Shown: piece by piece, positions 1 through 6,937 of the stretch
Position numbering within the stretch: the stretch's first letter is position 1
Layout of the letters: each line of letters starts with the position of its first letter
Source of the DNA: Salegentibacter sp.
GTDB lineage: Bacteria > Bacteroidota > Bacteroidia > Flavobacteriales > Flavobacteriaceae
Reading direction: 5' to 3'
Assembly: GCA_024635815.1 (NCBI GenBank)
Contig: JAGXIG010000095.1
Location: 1-9,578 of the forward strand
Length of the DNA stretch: 9,578 bases
Notes under the pieces: model-generated
What the model was told of the DNA's origin: nothing
The model's database searches: none
The model's input: the letters and a program-made list of their open reading frames with translations, nothing else
Translations under genes and position numbers: made by a program

Positions 1-279
1 AAAATAAAACTTTCTATTGCAGATCGTGTGTATCCTTTAACCATTAATCCACAACAGGAAGAAGGTTTACGCAAGGCAGCAAAGAAAATTGAGGCTATGA
101 TTAAGCAATTTGAGCAAAGTTATGCCGTAAGGGATAAGCAGGATGTATTGGCGATGTGCGCTTTACAATTTGCTGCCCAGACCGAGCAAAAAGATATAGA
201 TAGATCTACCGATACGCTTAAAGCAGAAGATAAACTTAAATCGCTTAATGATTTACTGCAGAAGCACTTGGTGTCGTAA
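1..279 (+). CDS. zapA: Cell division protein ZapA, 5'-truncated by the window edge
   Basis: ZapA is a small cytoplasmic protein that binds FtsZ and promotes bundling of its filaments at the division ring. The reading frame is open from base 1 (K-I-K-L-S-I-A-D-R-V-Y-P-L) to a TAA at 277-279. About 92 codons are present and only a few N-terminal codons seem to be missing. The GTG at 28 is an internal valine, not a start. Family features visible are the N-terminal strand ending in DRVYPL, the EEGLRKAAKKIE helix, the D-K-Q-D-V-L-A-M segment, and a long charged C-terminal helix suited to the coiled coil through which ZapA oligomerises. Length and pattern fit flavobacterial ZapA. It is followed on the same strand by the ssrS-like RNA and rny. 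Identification rests on pattern recognition and gene order. Confidence 0.85.
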   Translation, partial: KIKLSIADRVYPLTINPQQEEGLRKAAKKIEAMIKQFEQSYAVRDKQDVLAMCALQFAAQTEQKDIDRSTDTLKAEDKLKSLNDLLQKHLVS

Positions 280-306
280 ACGTTCTTAAAATAAATAAAG
301 GTTACT

Positions 307-484
307 GCCTGTATTAGTGATATTTTGATAAACTCAACAGAGATTCTTTAAAGAGGGTGAGTCTAAGTTGTAAAAGCGCGCCGCTCCCGTTTTTCGGGAT
401 GAGCGGATTCTTGATCAGCTTGTTAGCCCTAAACTTGTTTTTAAGGAGTTTAATCCAAAAACCTATCTAATACAGGCTTTTTTT
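307..484 (+). ncRNA. ssrS: 6S RNA-like regulatory RNA between zapA and rny
   Basis: 6S RNA mimics an open promoter and sequesters housekeeping RNA polymerase holoenzyme. Seen directly: bases 307-317 (GCCTGTATTAG) pair perfectly with 467-477 (CTAATACAGGC), forming an 11-bp closing stem followed by seven T (478-484), so the 3' end also looks like an intrinsic terminator. Inside are a weak helix (332-336 with 358-362), a strong apical hairpin (381-386 with 401-406, extended by CCG/CGG around a T-rich loop), and a 3'-side hairpin (431-435 with 447-451). A long rod of about 178 nt with closing stem, internal open region and terminal hairpin is the 6S layout. No ORF is supported here. A weak promoter fits the 5' end: TTG at 268-270 and a degenerate -7 box near 292-299. 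The zapA-ssrS adjacency matches the enterobacterial arrangement. The 6S identity is inference from structure and synteny. A flavobacterial RNA of another family is the alternative. Confidence 0.72.
411..437 (+). promoter_or_regulatory. Candidate rny promoter inside the small RNA gene
   Basis: TTG at 411-413 and TAAACTTG at 430-437 (one mismatch to the Bacteroidota TAnnTTTG box) are 16 nt apart. The rny start codon lies only 17 nt after the T-run of the small RNA, leaving no room for a promoter between them. A promoter inside the RNA gene, or read-through, is therefore needed. The match is weak and the sequence is also part of a predicted RNA hairpin, so this is a suggestion only. Confidence 0.22.
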
Positions 485-501
485 ATACATAAATTTTAAA
501 T

Positions 502-2064
502 ATGGAGATATTATTAAATATAGTTATTGGGGTTATTGGCGCAGCAATAGGATTTGCAATTGCCAAGCAACTGGAGCGAAAGAGAGCTTCACAAACCATT
601 AAAAATGCCAAGAAGACTGCGGCAAATATTCTTAAAGAAGCAAAATCTGAAGGAGAAAGTATCAAGAAAGATAAGATCCTTCAGGCTAAAGAGAAATTCA
701 TTGAATTAAAATCTGAGCACGAAAAAGTAATTCTTAACCGTGATAAAAAGATGAATGATGCTGAAAAACGCATCAGGGATAAAGAATCACAGGTTTCGGG
801 AGAACTTTCTAAAAATAAAAAACTCAATAAAGAGTTTGAAGATAAACTAGCCGATTATAATCATCGAGTGGAATATCTTGAAAAGAAACAGGAGGAAATT
901 GATAAACTTCGCAATAGCCAGATTCAGCAATTAGAAGTGATTTCCGGCCTTTCTGCCGATGAAGCTAAAGCACAACTCTCTGAAGCGCTTAAAGATAGCG
1001 CGAGGACAGATGCAATGGCGTTGATTCAGGATACCATAGAAGAGGCTAAACTAACCGCACAGCAGGAAGCTAAGAAAATTATAATCACCACTATTCAGCG
1101 AATTGGAACTGAAGAAGCGATTGAGAATTGTGTTTCTGTTTTCAACCTGGAAAGCGATGATGTTAAAGGTAGAATTATTGGTCGTGAAGGACGAAATATC
1201 AGAGCGATTGAGGCCGCTACCGGTGTAGAGATCATTGTAGATGATACTCCGGAAGCTATTATCCTTTCTTGTTTTGATTCTGTTAGAAGGGAAGTTGCAC
1301 GTTTATCGCTGCACATATTGGTAACCGACGGGAGGATTCACCCGGCCAGAATTGAAGAGATCGTTAAGAAAACCCGCAAGCAAATTGACGAGGAGATTAT
1401 TGATATAGGAAAACGTACGGTAATCGATCTTGGAATTCACGGGTTAAACCCTGAATTAATCAAGTTAGTAGGACGAATGAAATATCGTTCATCTTACGGA
1501 CAAAACTTACTACAACACTCTAGAGAAGTTGCTAAACTTTGTGGCGTGATGGCTTCAGAGCTTGGAATTAACCCTAAACTCGCCAAACGTGCCGGATTAT
1601 TACACGATATTGGTAAAGTGCCGGAAACCGAAACAGAAGTGCCTCACGCGATCCTTGGAATGCAATGGGCCGAGAAACACGGTGAAAAACCGGAAGTTTG
1701 TAATGCTATTGGGGCTCACCACGATGAAATAGAGATGACCTCTCTGCTGTCACCTATTGTTCAGGTTTGTGATGCTATTAGTGGGGCCAGACCAGGAGCC
1801 AGAAGACAGGTGCTCGATTCTTATATTCAGCGTTTAAAAGATCTTGAAGAGATTGCCTTCGGATTTGGTGGTGTAAAGAAAGCATATGCTATCCAGGCAG
1901 GACGTGAACTTCGCGTAATTGTAGAAAGCGAGAAAGTAAATGATGAAAAAGCTTCAAATCTTTCTTTTGAAATTTCTCAAAAGATCCAAACCGATATGAC
2001 CTATCCCGGACAGGTTAAAGTAACTGTAATTCGGGAAACCAGGGCGGTTAATATTGCTAAGTAG
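502..2064 (+). CDS. rny: Ribonuclease Y
   Basis: RNase Y is a membrane-anchored endoribonuclease that starts mRNA decay by cutting single-stranded RNA. The 520-residue product has the length of the B. subtilis enzyme. Order of parts: an N-terminal transmembrane helix (about residues 3-22, rich in I/V/G/A), a long charged coiled coil (about 25-200), a KH RNA-binding domain with the GXXG loop G-R-E-G at 227-230, and an HD phosphohydrolase domain with H339 and the metal-binding H368-D369 in HDIGK. These two residues fall at the same numbers as the catalytic HD of the B. subtilis enzyme. The ATG at 502 opens directly into the membrane helix. There is no Shine-Dalgarno sequence, as usual in this phylum. 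It follows the ssrS-like RNA by 17 nt and ends before a strong terminator. No odd residues seen. Confidence 0.97.
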   Translation: MEILLNIVIGVIGAAIGFAIAKQLERKRASQTIKNAKKTAANILKEAKSEGESIKKDKILQAKEKFIELKSEHEKVILNRDKKMNDAEKRIRDKESQVSGELSKNKKLNKEFEDKLADYNHRVEYLEKKQEEIDKLRNSQIQQLEVISGLSADEAKAQLSEALKDSARTDAMALIQDTIEEAKLTAQQEAKKIIITTIQRIGTEEAIENCVSVFNLESDDVKGRIIGREGRNIRAIEAATGVEIIVDDTPEAIILSCFDSVRREVARLSLHILVTDGRIHPARIEEIVKKTRKQIDEEIIDIGKRTVIDLGIHGLNPELIKLVGRMKYRSSYGQNLLQHSREVAKLCGVMASELGINPKLAKRAGLLHDIGKVPETETEVPHAILGMQWAEKHGEKPEVCNAIGAHHDEIEMTSLLSPIVQVCDAISGARPGARRQVLDSYIQRLKDLEEIAFGFGGVKKAYAIQAGRELRVIVESEKVNDEKASNLSFEISQKIQTDMTYPGQVKVTVIRETRAVNIAK

Positions 2065-2091
2065 GATAGAGAAATATTAAAATACTTTATA

Positions 2092-2131
2092 AAAAAGGGT
2101 GATTGGAATTTAATTTTTAATCACCCTTTTT
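2092..2131 (+). terminator. Bidirectional intrinsic terminator after rny
   Basis: Bases 2092-2104 (A-run then GGGTGATT) are the perfect complement of 2119-2131 (AATCACCC then T-run), with a 14-nt AT-rich loop. The A-run on the left makes it a terminator on the minus strand too, so it can serve both rny and the convergent aldo/keto reductase gene. Confidence 0.9.
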
Positions 2132-2190
2132 CGATTCTATCTGTTTCGCGATTGTAAATTTTATTTCTTTTAATTTGAAAACCTAAATAG

Positions 2191-2240
2191 GCTCCTCCCC
2201 TTATTTTCAAGGAGAGGTGGTCGCAGACCGGAGGGGTTTG
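2191..2240. repeat. GC-rich palindromic intergenic repeat
   Basis: In AT-rich surroundings, 2194-2202 (CCTCCCCTT) folds onto 2209-2217 (AAGGAGAGG) with one mismatch, followed by a second small hairpin GGTC/GACC at 2219-2222 and 2226-2229, then GGAGGGG. CTCCCC and GGAGGGG could also pair in an alternative fold. The pattern resembles short dispersed intergenic repeats that I recall from many flavobacterial genomes. Only one copy is present in this window, so its repeat status is inferred from recollection. It lies downstream of both rny and the convergent reductase gene and is unlikely to be coding. Confidence 0.6.
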
Positions 2241-2289
2241 TTTTTAAAATGTCTCAGTTCTTATACTTTGCGGAGTGTCTAAACCCTTT

Positions 2290-3252
2290 TTAAGATTTAT
2301 AATCATCGTCATCATAGATATTCTCATAAGAATTCCCTTTTGTTACAAAAAACTCACCGGTTACGTATCTATAATGTTCATCTAAAGAGGCTATTGCGTT
2401 CAAATCTTCTTCATTTAAATTTAGACCTGCACTGGCAAGGTTTTCTATAATCCTTTCTTCATTAGTAGATTTCGGGATCACTGCTGTTCCTCGCATTTCG
2501 CTCCATTTAATTAAAACTTGACCTTCGCTGGCACCGTGTTTTTTAGCAATCTTTTTTATAACCGGGTTTTCCAGTAAAGAAGGTTCATCTTTTGCTTTCA
2601 TTCCATCAGGACGGTCGCCGCTTCCAAGCGGTGAAAAAGCGGTTACGTGTATATTATGCTTACTGCAAAATTCCAGTAACTCGTTTTGTTGCAAATAAGG
2701 ATGCAATTCAACCTGGTTCATCTCAGGATATTCTGATGTTTCTTCCATTAATTCTTCCAGTTTCATAGCACTAAAATTGGATACACCTACGTGTTTTACC
2801 AAACCTTGTTTTTTAGCTTCCAGCATCATATTCCAGGTTTCAATAATTGGCACTTCTTCTAAGGATAAGTATTCATCATCGTTTTGAGGAAAATCTACAT
2901 CGGGTTTAAAAGCCACCGGCCAGTGAATTAGATATAGATTTAAATAGTCTAATTGCAGGTCTTTTAAGGTCTTTTTCAATGCGGGAATTACATCTTCTTT
3001 CTTATGGGCGTTATTCCATAGTTTTGAAGTAATCCATACCTCTTCGCGCTTTATTTTTCCTTTAGTAAAAACTTCAGCGAAAGCTTCACCTATTGCCTCT
3101 TCATTTCCATAGGTTGCAGCGCAATCAATATGCCTGTAGCCATTATTTAAGGCGATGTTAACCGCTTCTTTAACTTCTTTTTTTCCAGATTTCCAGGTGC
3201 CTAATCCTATGGCGGGCATTTCATCGCCATTCTTAAATTTTAATGTTTTCAT
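2290..3252 (-). CDS. Aldo/keto reductase, NADPH-type
   Basis: A cytosolic TIM-barrel oxidoreductase that reduces aldehydes and ketones with NAD(P)H; the physiological substrate cannot be read from the sequence. The frame can start at 3282, but I chose the ATG at 3250-3252, because MKTLKFKNGDEMPAIGLGTW is the normal beginning of the family and the 10 upstream residues are atypical. The resulting 320-residue protein has the catalytic tetrad D43, Y48, K77 and H110, the same numbers as in aldose reductase, inside HIDCAATYG, ITSKLW and LIHWP. Further family signatures are VGVSNFS, NQVELHPY and the C-terminal IPKS, where K261, S262 and R267 match the residues that bind the 2'-phosphate of NADPH. 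The C-terminus carries an acidic YDDDDY tail. It lies 116 nt downstream of xerD on the same strand and converges on rny. Subfamily and substrate are unresolved. Confidence 0.94.
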   Translation of the reverse strand: MKTLKFKNGDEMPAIGLGTWKSGKKEVKEAVNIALNNGYRHIDCAATYGNEEAIGEAFAEVFTKGKIKREEVWITSKLWNNAHKKEDVIPALKKTLKDLQLDYLNLYLIHWPVAFKPDVDFPQNDDEYLSLEEVPIIETWNMMLEAKKQGLVKHVGVSNFSAMKLEELMEETSEYPEMNQVELHPYLQQNELLEFCSKHNIHVTAFSPLGSGDRPDGMKAKDEPSLLENPVIKKIAKKHGASEGQVLIKWSEMRGTAVIPKSTNEERIIENLASAGLNLNEEDLNAIASLDEHYRYVTGEFFVTKGNSYENIYDDDDYKS

Positions 3253-3354
3253 GTTGAGATGTTTTTGTATTTTCCGCAGCAATTCTTAGTAAATACATTT
3301 ATTTGAAATTACTAATAAATAAGGGGGTTTAGAAGATTTTGCTCGAGTTTAACC

Positions 3355-3385
3355 CAAATTTAATAGCATTAACGGCGCGGGTGAA
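3355..3385 (-). promoter_or_regulatory. Candidate promoter for the aldo/keto reductase gene
   Basis: On the minus strand, TAAATTTG (complement of 3355-3362) matches the Bacteroidota TAnnTTTG -7 box exactly. A TTC (complement of 3383-3385) sits 20 nt upstream where a TTG would be expected. It overlaps the xerD stop codon and would give a leader of roughly 95 nt. The box is good, the -33 element imperfect. Confidence 0.3.
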
Positions 3386-4265
3386 ATTGCTCCATGACCT
3401 CGCGAAGGTGTTTTCGGTCTACGTGCATATAAACTTCGGTAGTGGTAATGCTTTCGTGACCTAACATTTGTTGAATTGCACGTAAATCAGCGCCGTTTTC
3501 TAATAAATGTGAGGCGAATGAATGCCGAAAAGTGTGCGGACTTATCTTTTTCTGAATTCCGGCTTTTTCGGCAAGGCGTTTAATGATGGTGAAGATCATA
3601 GCCCGCGTAAGCTGATTTCCTCTTCGATTTAGAAACAAGGTGTCTGAAGCATCTTTGTTGATCTTTTGATGGACTCTAACCTCGTCCTTATAAATATTAA
3701 TAAACTTCTGCGTGTAATCTGAAACCGGAACAAAACGCTGCTTATTTCCTTTCCCTGTCACTTTTAAAAAACCTTCCTGGAAGAAAAGATCGGATATCTT
3801 GAGTTCTGTAAGTTCGCTAACCCTCAAACCGCAGCCATATAAAGTTTCCAGGATGGCGCGATTACGTTCGCCTTCAGCTTTGCTTAGATCAACAGTTGCA
3901 ATAAGCAGGTCTATTTCTTCAGTAGAAATGGTATCGGGCAATTTTCGACCTATTTTAGGTGATTCTATGAGGTCTAAAGGATTTTCTTTCCGGTAATCTT
4001 CAAAAACAAGATAGTTGAAAAATCCTCGTAAACCTGATATTATTCTCGATTGCGAGCGGGCATTAACCTCCTTCGCAACTTCATAAATAAACTGCTGCAC
4101 AGTTTCTTCGGAAATTTCAATAGGAGAGACTTTGTGTTTTTTAACGTCTAAAAAGTTGATAAGTTTCATAACATCCAACCGGTAATTGGTGATGGAGTTG
4201 TTTGAAAGCCCGCGTTCTATGCGAAGATAGTTGCAATAATCCTGTAATGCTGAAGCCCATTTCAT
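3369..4265 (-). CDS. xerD: Site-specific tyrosine recombinase XerD
   Basis: XerD acts with a partner recombinase at the dif site to resolve chromosome dimers at cell division. The protein has 298 residues, the usual length. An N-terminal SAM-like core-binding domain (about 1-100, with the R-G-L-S-x-N-S-I-T-N-Y segment) precedes the catalytic domain (about 110-295). All catalytic residues are present and fall at the numbers known for E. coli XerD: R148 in CGLRVSEL, K172 in TGKGNKQR, H244 and R247 in HTFRHSFA, H270 in LGHESI, and the nucleophile Y279 in TTEVYMHV. This argues for the housekeeping recombinase and not a phage or integron integrase. No att-like repeats or cargo genes are nearby. 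The ATG at 4263-4265 gives the expected N-terminus. The gene is divergent from an outer-membrane protein gene. XerD against XerC is judged by overall look and numbering, so the paralogue name is somewhat less certain than the family. Confidence 0.93.
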   Translation of the reverse strand: MKWASALQDYCNYLRIERGLSNNSITNYRLDVMKLINFLDVKKHKVSPIEISEETVQQFIYEVAKEVNARSQSRIISGLRGFFNYLVFEDYRKENPLDLIESPKIGRKLPDTISTEEIDLLIATVDLSKAEGERNRAILETLYGCGLRVSELTELKISDLFFQEGFLKVTGKGNKQRFVPVSDYTQKFINIYKDEVRVHQKINKDASDTLFLNRRGNQLTRAMIFTIIKRLAEKAGIQKKISPHTFRHSFASHLLENGADLRAIQQMLGHESITTTEVYMHVDRKHLREVMEQFHPRR

Positions 4266-4344
4266 ACGTTAAAGATATAAACAATTAGCCTTAATCTTAG
4301 TAATACTTTAGGCTTACATAACATTTTATTAAGAAGCCTGTTCC

Positions 4345-4352
4345 TACATTTG
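4345..4352 (+). promoter_or_regulatory. -7 box of the first beta-barrel gene
   Basis: TACATTTG matches the Bacteroidota -7 consensus TAnnTTTG exactly and lies 20 nt before the ATG at 4373, giving a short leader. The -33 region (about 4324-4328) is only TTTTA and not TTTG, so the upstream element is imperfect. Confidence 0.5.
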
Positions 4353-4372
4353 CCTTTGTAACACTAACAAAA

Positions 4373-4987
4373 ATGAAAACAATGAAAAAGTCGATTTTAA
4401 TTGCAGTAATAGCCATATTTGGTTTTACTAGTGCAGCAAGTGCACAGGAATTCGTGTATTTTGGAGCTAAGGGTGGTGTGAATTTCACCAACATGTCTTC
4501 AGATGGATTTGAGGATGAGAAAAGCAGAACAGGATTTCACTTAGGTTTACTTTCTGAAATTCCTTTAAGCGATCGTTTTTCCCTTCAGCCAGAGGTGCTA
4601 TATGCAACTCAGGGTCTTGAAGCTAATAGAATGGTTGCCGGGCAGAATTTTAGTGGTGAATACCAACTAGATTATATCCAGGTGCCGGTTTTAGCTAAGA
4701 TCTATTTAATAGATGGACTTTCTATTGAAGCTGGACCATCTTTTAACTTTCTGGTAGAAGAAGAATATGATTTGACATCCGGAGGTTCTGAAGTAGAATT
4801 TGATACTGAAGCCGGAAGTGCTTTTGAATTTGGGGGAGCCATTGGTGCTTCATACAAGTTTAACAGCGGTTTTTTTGCCTCTGCAAGATACACACAAGGG
4901 TTTACCGATGTGTTTGATAGCGATAACTGGGATGACGATGCTATAAAAAATAATGGAATCCAGTTAGGAATTGGACTAATGTTTTAG
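4373..4987 (+). CDS. Outer-membrane beta-barrel (porin-family) protein
   Basis: A 204-residue secreted protein of the small outer-membrane beta-barrel type common in Bacteroidota (OMP_b-brl_2 style). The signal peptide is clear: K2, K5 and K6, a hydrophobic core at about 8-18, and an A-S-A cleavage site after residue 24 (mature protein starts Q-E-F). The mature part alternates Gly/aromatic strands with polar, acidic turns, opening with YFGAKGGVNF and containing FSLQPEVLYATQG, YIQVPVLAKIYL and FFASARYTQGF. It ends IQLGIGLMF, and the C-terminal phenylalanine suits recognition by the BAM assembly machine. An eight-stranded barrel is inferred from size. ATG 4382 is an alternative start that would keep the signal peptide. 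A good -7 box precedes it and a terminator follows, so it is probably monocistronic. The specific role (structural, adhesion or small-solute) cannot be told. Confidence 0.85.
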   Translation: MKTMKKSILIAVIAIFGFTSAASAQEFVYFGAKGGVNFTNMSSDGFEDEKSRTGFHLGLLSEIPLSDRFSLQPEVLYATQGLEANRMVAGQNFSGEYQLDYIQVPVLAKIYLIDGLSIEAGPSFNFLVEEEYDLTSGGSEVEFDTEAGSAFEFGGAIGASYKFNSGFFASARYTQGFTDVFDSDNWDDDAIKNNGIQLGIGLMF

Positions 4988-5015
4988 ATTAATTCCTCAC
5001 AACACCTATGAAATG

Positions 5016-5044
5016 AAAAGCGGAAGTCAATCTTCCGCTTTTTT
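5016..5044 (+). terminator. Intrinsic terminator after the first barrel gene
   Basis: AGCGGAAG (5019-5026) pairs with CTTCCGCT (5032-5039) around a 5-nt loop, followed by a run of six T (5039-5044). It separates this gene from the next barrel gene. Confidence 0.93.
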
Positions 5045-5131
5045 ATACCTGAAATCCTGTAATTCATTACTTATGAGCGATTTATTTGATATTTTTCATA
5101 TCTTTAAGTACATAACCAAAAATGTAAAATT

Positions 5132-5620
5132 ATGAAACGATTAGTACTTATTGTGTGTTTTATGCTAATGGGAGCCACCGTGATGCAAGCTCAAAGTGGA
5201 TTAAGAGTTGGCGCTAATATTGGCTTACCAGTAGGAGATATGGAAGAAGTTAGTAATTTCCAGGCAGGTGTCGACCTGGCCTATATGCTTAGCGTAGCCG
5301 ATATGCTATATGTAGGTCCTATGGTAGGCTATACCCGGTTTTTTATGGACGAAGATAATTTTGGAGGCTTTGAAGTTGACGATCCTGCATTCTTACCCAT
5401 CGCAGCTTCCGGTCGTGTTGCATTAGCAGAAGGTTTTTTCTTCGGCACCGATCTTGGTTATGCTGTTGGTCTTAACGACGGCAACGATGGCGGATTTTAT
5501 TACAGGCCACAGGCGGGTTATAACTTCGGAAAAATTGGACTAATTGCTTCTTATACCGGAATTAGTGTAGACGGTGGCAGCTTCGGCTCAATAAATCTGG
5601 GAATTGAATTTGGATTATAA
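5132..5620 (+). CDS. Small outer-membrane beta-barrel protein
   Basis: A 162-residue secreted protein, shorter than its neighbour and only distantly alike. The signal peptide runs M-K-R then a hydrophobic core to M-Q-A, with likely cleavage after A20 (mature start Q-S-G-L-R-V-G). C9 lies too early and lacks a lipobox, so it is not a lipoprotein. The mature chain, about 142 residues, is made of short amphipathic strands rich in Gly, Tyr and Phe (VGPMVGYTRFF, FFFGTDLGYAVG, YYRPQAGYNFG) separated by acidic loops (MDEDN, NDGNDGG), as expected for a small barrel embedded in the outer membrane. It ends LGIEFGL, without the terminal aromatic residue of its neighbour. A TATCTTTA box at 5099-5106 could be its -7 element but I see no matching TTG. 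Terminators lie on both sides, so it is probably its own transcription unit. Function unknown. Confidence 0.8.
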   Translation: MKRLVLIVCFMLMGATVMQAQSGLRVGANIGLPVGDMEEVSNFQAGVDLAYMLSVADMLYVGPMVGYTRFFMDEDNFGGFEVDDPAFLPIAASGRVALAEGFFFGTDLGYAVGLNDGNDGGFYYRPQAGYNFGKIGLIASYTGISVDGGSFGSINLGIEFGL

Positions 5621-5642
5621 TTAAACTAACCAACCAATAATT

Positions 5643-5700
5643 ACCCTTCTTAAAATTTGGACTTCCCAAATGGATATTCCTTTTTTCTGAAGGGTTTTTT
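5643..5700 (+). terminator. Branched intrinsic terminator after the second barrel gene
   Basis: ACCCTTC (5643-5649) pairs with GAAGGGT (5689-5695), followed by a run of six T (5695-5700). The 39-nt loop holds a second hairpin, ATTTGG (5655-5660) with CCAAAT (5666-5671). Confidence 0.75.
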
Positions 5701-5759
5701 ATGGATCAACTATATCTTATTTTTTACCTTTACAAGTATAACCAACTAAGCGGTAAAAA

Positions 5760-6182
5760 ATGAAAATAATGATTATCAACGGACCAAATCTAAATCTTTT
5801 GGGAACCCGTGAACCCGATACTTATGGAAGTAAAAACTTTGAAACTTACTTTTCTGAACTTCAATTTAAATTTAAGAATACTGAGCTTTCCTATTTTCAA
5901 AGTAACATAGAAGGAGAACTCATCAATAAACTCCACGAAGCCGACAAGGAATTTGACGGAATTGTTTTAAACGCCGCAGCCTATACACACACCTCAGTTG
6001 GTTTGGGAGATGCGGTAAAAGGTGTACAAACGCCGGTGGTAGAAGTGCATATTTCCAACACCCATTCTCGGGAAGAATTCAGGCATAAATCGTATATCGC
6101 ACCCAACGCAAAAGGTGTAATCCTTGGTTTTGGATTGCTGGGTTATGATTTGGCTATTCAGAGTTTTTTAAATGAAAAATGA
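5760..6182 (+). CDS. aroQ: Type II 3-dehydroquinate dehydratase
   Basis: Catalyses the third step of the shikimate pathway, 3-dehydroquinate to 3-dehydroshikimate, in the cytosol on the way to chorismate and aromatic amino acids. Type II enzymes form dodecamers. The 140-residue length is typical. Family signatures are the N-terminal NGPNLNLLG, the flexible lid with R17 and the catalytic Y22 (REPDTYG), substrate-binding LNAAAYTHTSV (N71, H77), the EVHISN segment with the catalytic His97, and SREEFRHKSYIAP followed by KGVILGFGLLGY. The usual N-P-G/N-A-G stretch reads N-A-A here, a small deviation. The ATG at 5760 gives the expected N-terminus; ATG 5769 would cut into the first strand. A TACCTTTA box at 5725-5732 is a weak promoter candidate. 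The stop codon overlaps the start of the next gene (ATGA), so the two are almost surely co-translated. Confidence 0.97.
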   Translation: MKIMIINGPNLNLLGTREPDTYGSKNFETYFSELQFKFKNTELSYFQSNIEGELINKLHEADKEFDGIVLNAAAYTHTSVGLGDAVKGVQTPVVEVHISNTHSREEFRHKSYIAPNAKGVILGFGLLGYDLAIQSFLNEK

Positions 6183-6907
6183 TGAAAAAGACTTATCTAA
6201 ACTGGAGTAGCGGTAAAGATGCGGCATTAGCGCTTTATAAAGTTAAGAGGGAAGGGGAGTATTCAGTTCAAAAATTAGTTACTACGGTAAATACAGAATT
6301 TAGCCGAATCTCCATGCACGGCGTGAGAATAGAATTACTGCAGAAACAGGCCGAGCGTTTAGGCTTACCACTTCATCAAATAGAATTGCACGGAGAGGTA
6401 TCTATGCAAAAGTATAATGAGGTAATGACAATGGAAACCAAGAAACTCTTAGAGGAAGGTTTTACTCATAGTATTTTTGGGGATATTTTTTTGGAAGACC
6501 TGAAGCGCTATCGCGAAAAGCAATTAGAGGAAATTGGAGTACGGGCGGTTTTTCCACTTTGGAAACAAAATACAAAGAAGCTTTTGGAGGAATTTATTGA
6601 AACCGGATTTAAAGCGATTGTGGTTTGTGTTAATACCGATAAACTCTATAAATCTTTCTGCGGAAGATTTATAGATAAGGATTTTTTAAACGATCTGCCG
6701 GAAGGTGTAGACCCCTGTGGCGAAAACGGCGAATTTCACACTTTTGTTTTCGACGGACCAATTTTTAAAGAACCCATTGACTTTAAAATAGGGGAGATGG
6801 TAGAGAAATCATACCAACCTGCTAAAAAATCAGAGGATAATTGTTTTTCTGAAGATCAAAAATCCTGGGATACCGGTTTTGTGTTTTGTGACTTGTTGCT
6901 GAAATAA
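6179..6907 (+). CDS. PP-loop ATPase, Dph6-like (diphthine-ammonia ligase family)
   Basis: A 242-residue member of the adenine nucleotide alpha-hydrolase (PP-loop) superfamily, related to eukaryotic and archaeal Dph6, which amidates diphthine on elongation factor 2. Visible signatures: the PP-loop WSSGKDAALA at residues 9-18 (SGGKDS type, with the final Ser replaced by Ala), an N-terminal Rossmann-like nucleotide-binding half, the FGDIFLEDLKRYRE segment, and the strongly conserved DPCGENGEFHTFV block at 178-190, typical of this family. Bacteria have no diphthamide, so the eukaryotic name should not be taken as function; an ATP-dependent amidation or adenylation of an unknown substrate is inferred. 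It overlaps aroQ by 4 nt (ATGA). A second ATG at 6182 is an alternative start. It lacks the RidA-like domains fused to Dph6 in eukaryotes. No terminator follows closely; the next one is at 7033-7069. Confidence 0.85.
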   Translation: MMKKTYLNWSSGKDAALALYKVKREGEYSVQKLVTTVNTEFSRISMHGVRIELLQKQAERLGLPLHQIELHGEVSMQKYNEVMTMETKKLLEEGFTHSIFGDIFLEDLKRYREKQLEEIGVRAVFPLWKQNTKKLLEEFIETGFKAIVVCVNTDKLYKSFCGRFIDKDFLNDLPEGVDPCGENGEFHTFVFDGPIFKEPIDFKIGEMVEKSYQPAKKSEDNCFSEDQKSWDTGFVFCDLLLK

Positions 6908-6937
6908 TTTCTTAAACGATAAACTAACAATTTCTGT

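Noticed and set aside
3253..3282. Upstream start for the aldo/keto reductase giving 10 more N-terminal residues
   Set aside because: The extension (MLRKIQKHLN) is not part of the family. With the start at 3252 the catalytic residues fall at the standard numbers 43, 48, 77 and 110.
2278..3333. 9-bp inverted repeat TCTAAACCC (2278-2286) and GGGTTTAGA (3325-3333) flanking the reductase gene, suggesting a mobile unit
   Set aside because: Nine-base matches are expected by chance many times in a 10-kb window; there is no target duplication and no transposase.
3369..4265. The tyrosine recombinase as an integrase of a mobile element
   Set aside because: Length and all six catalytic positions match housekeeping XerD, and there is no tRNA, att repeat or cargo gene beside it.
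5132..5158. Cysteine 9 of the second barrel protein as a lipoprotein site
   Set aside because: It lies inside the hydrophobic core, without Gly, Ala or Ser before it, and a good signal peptidase I site follows at residue 20.
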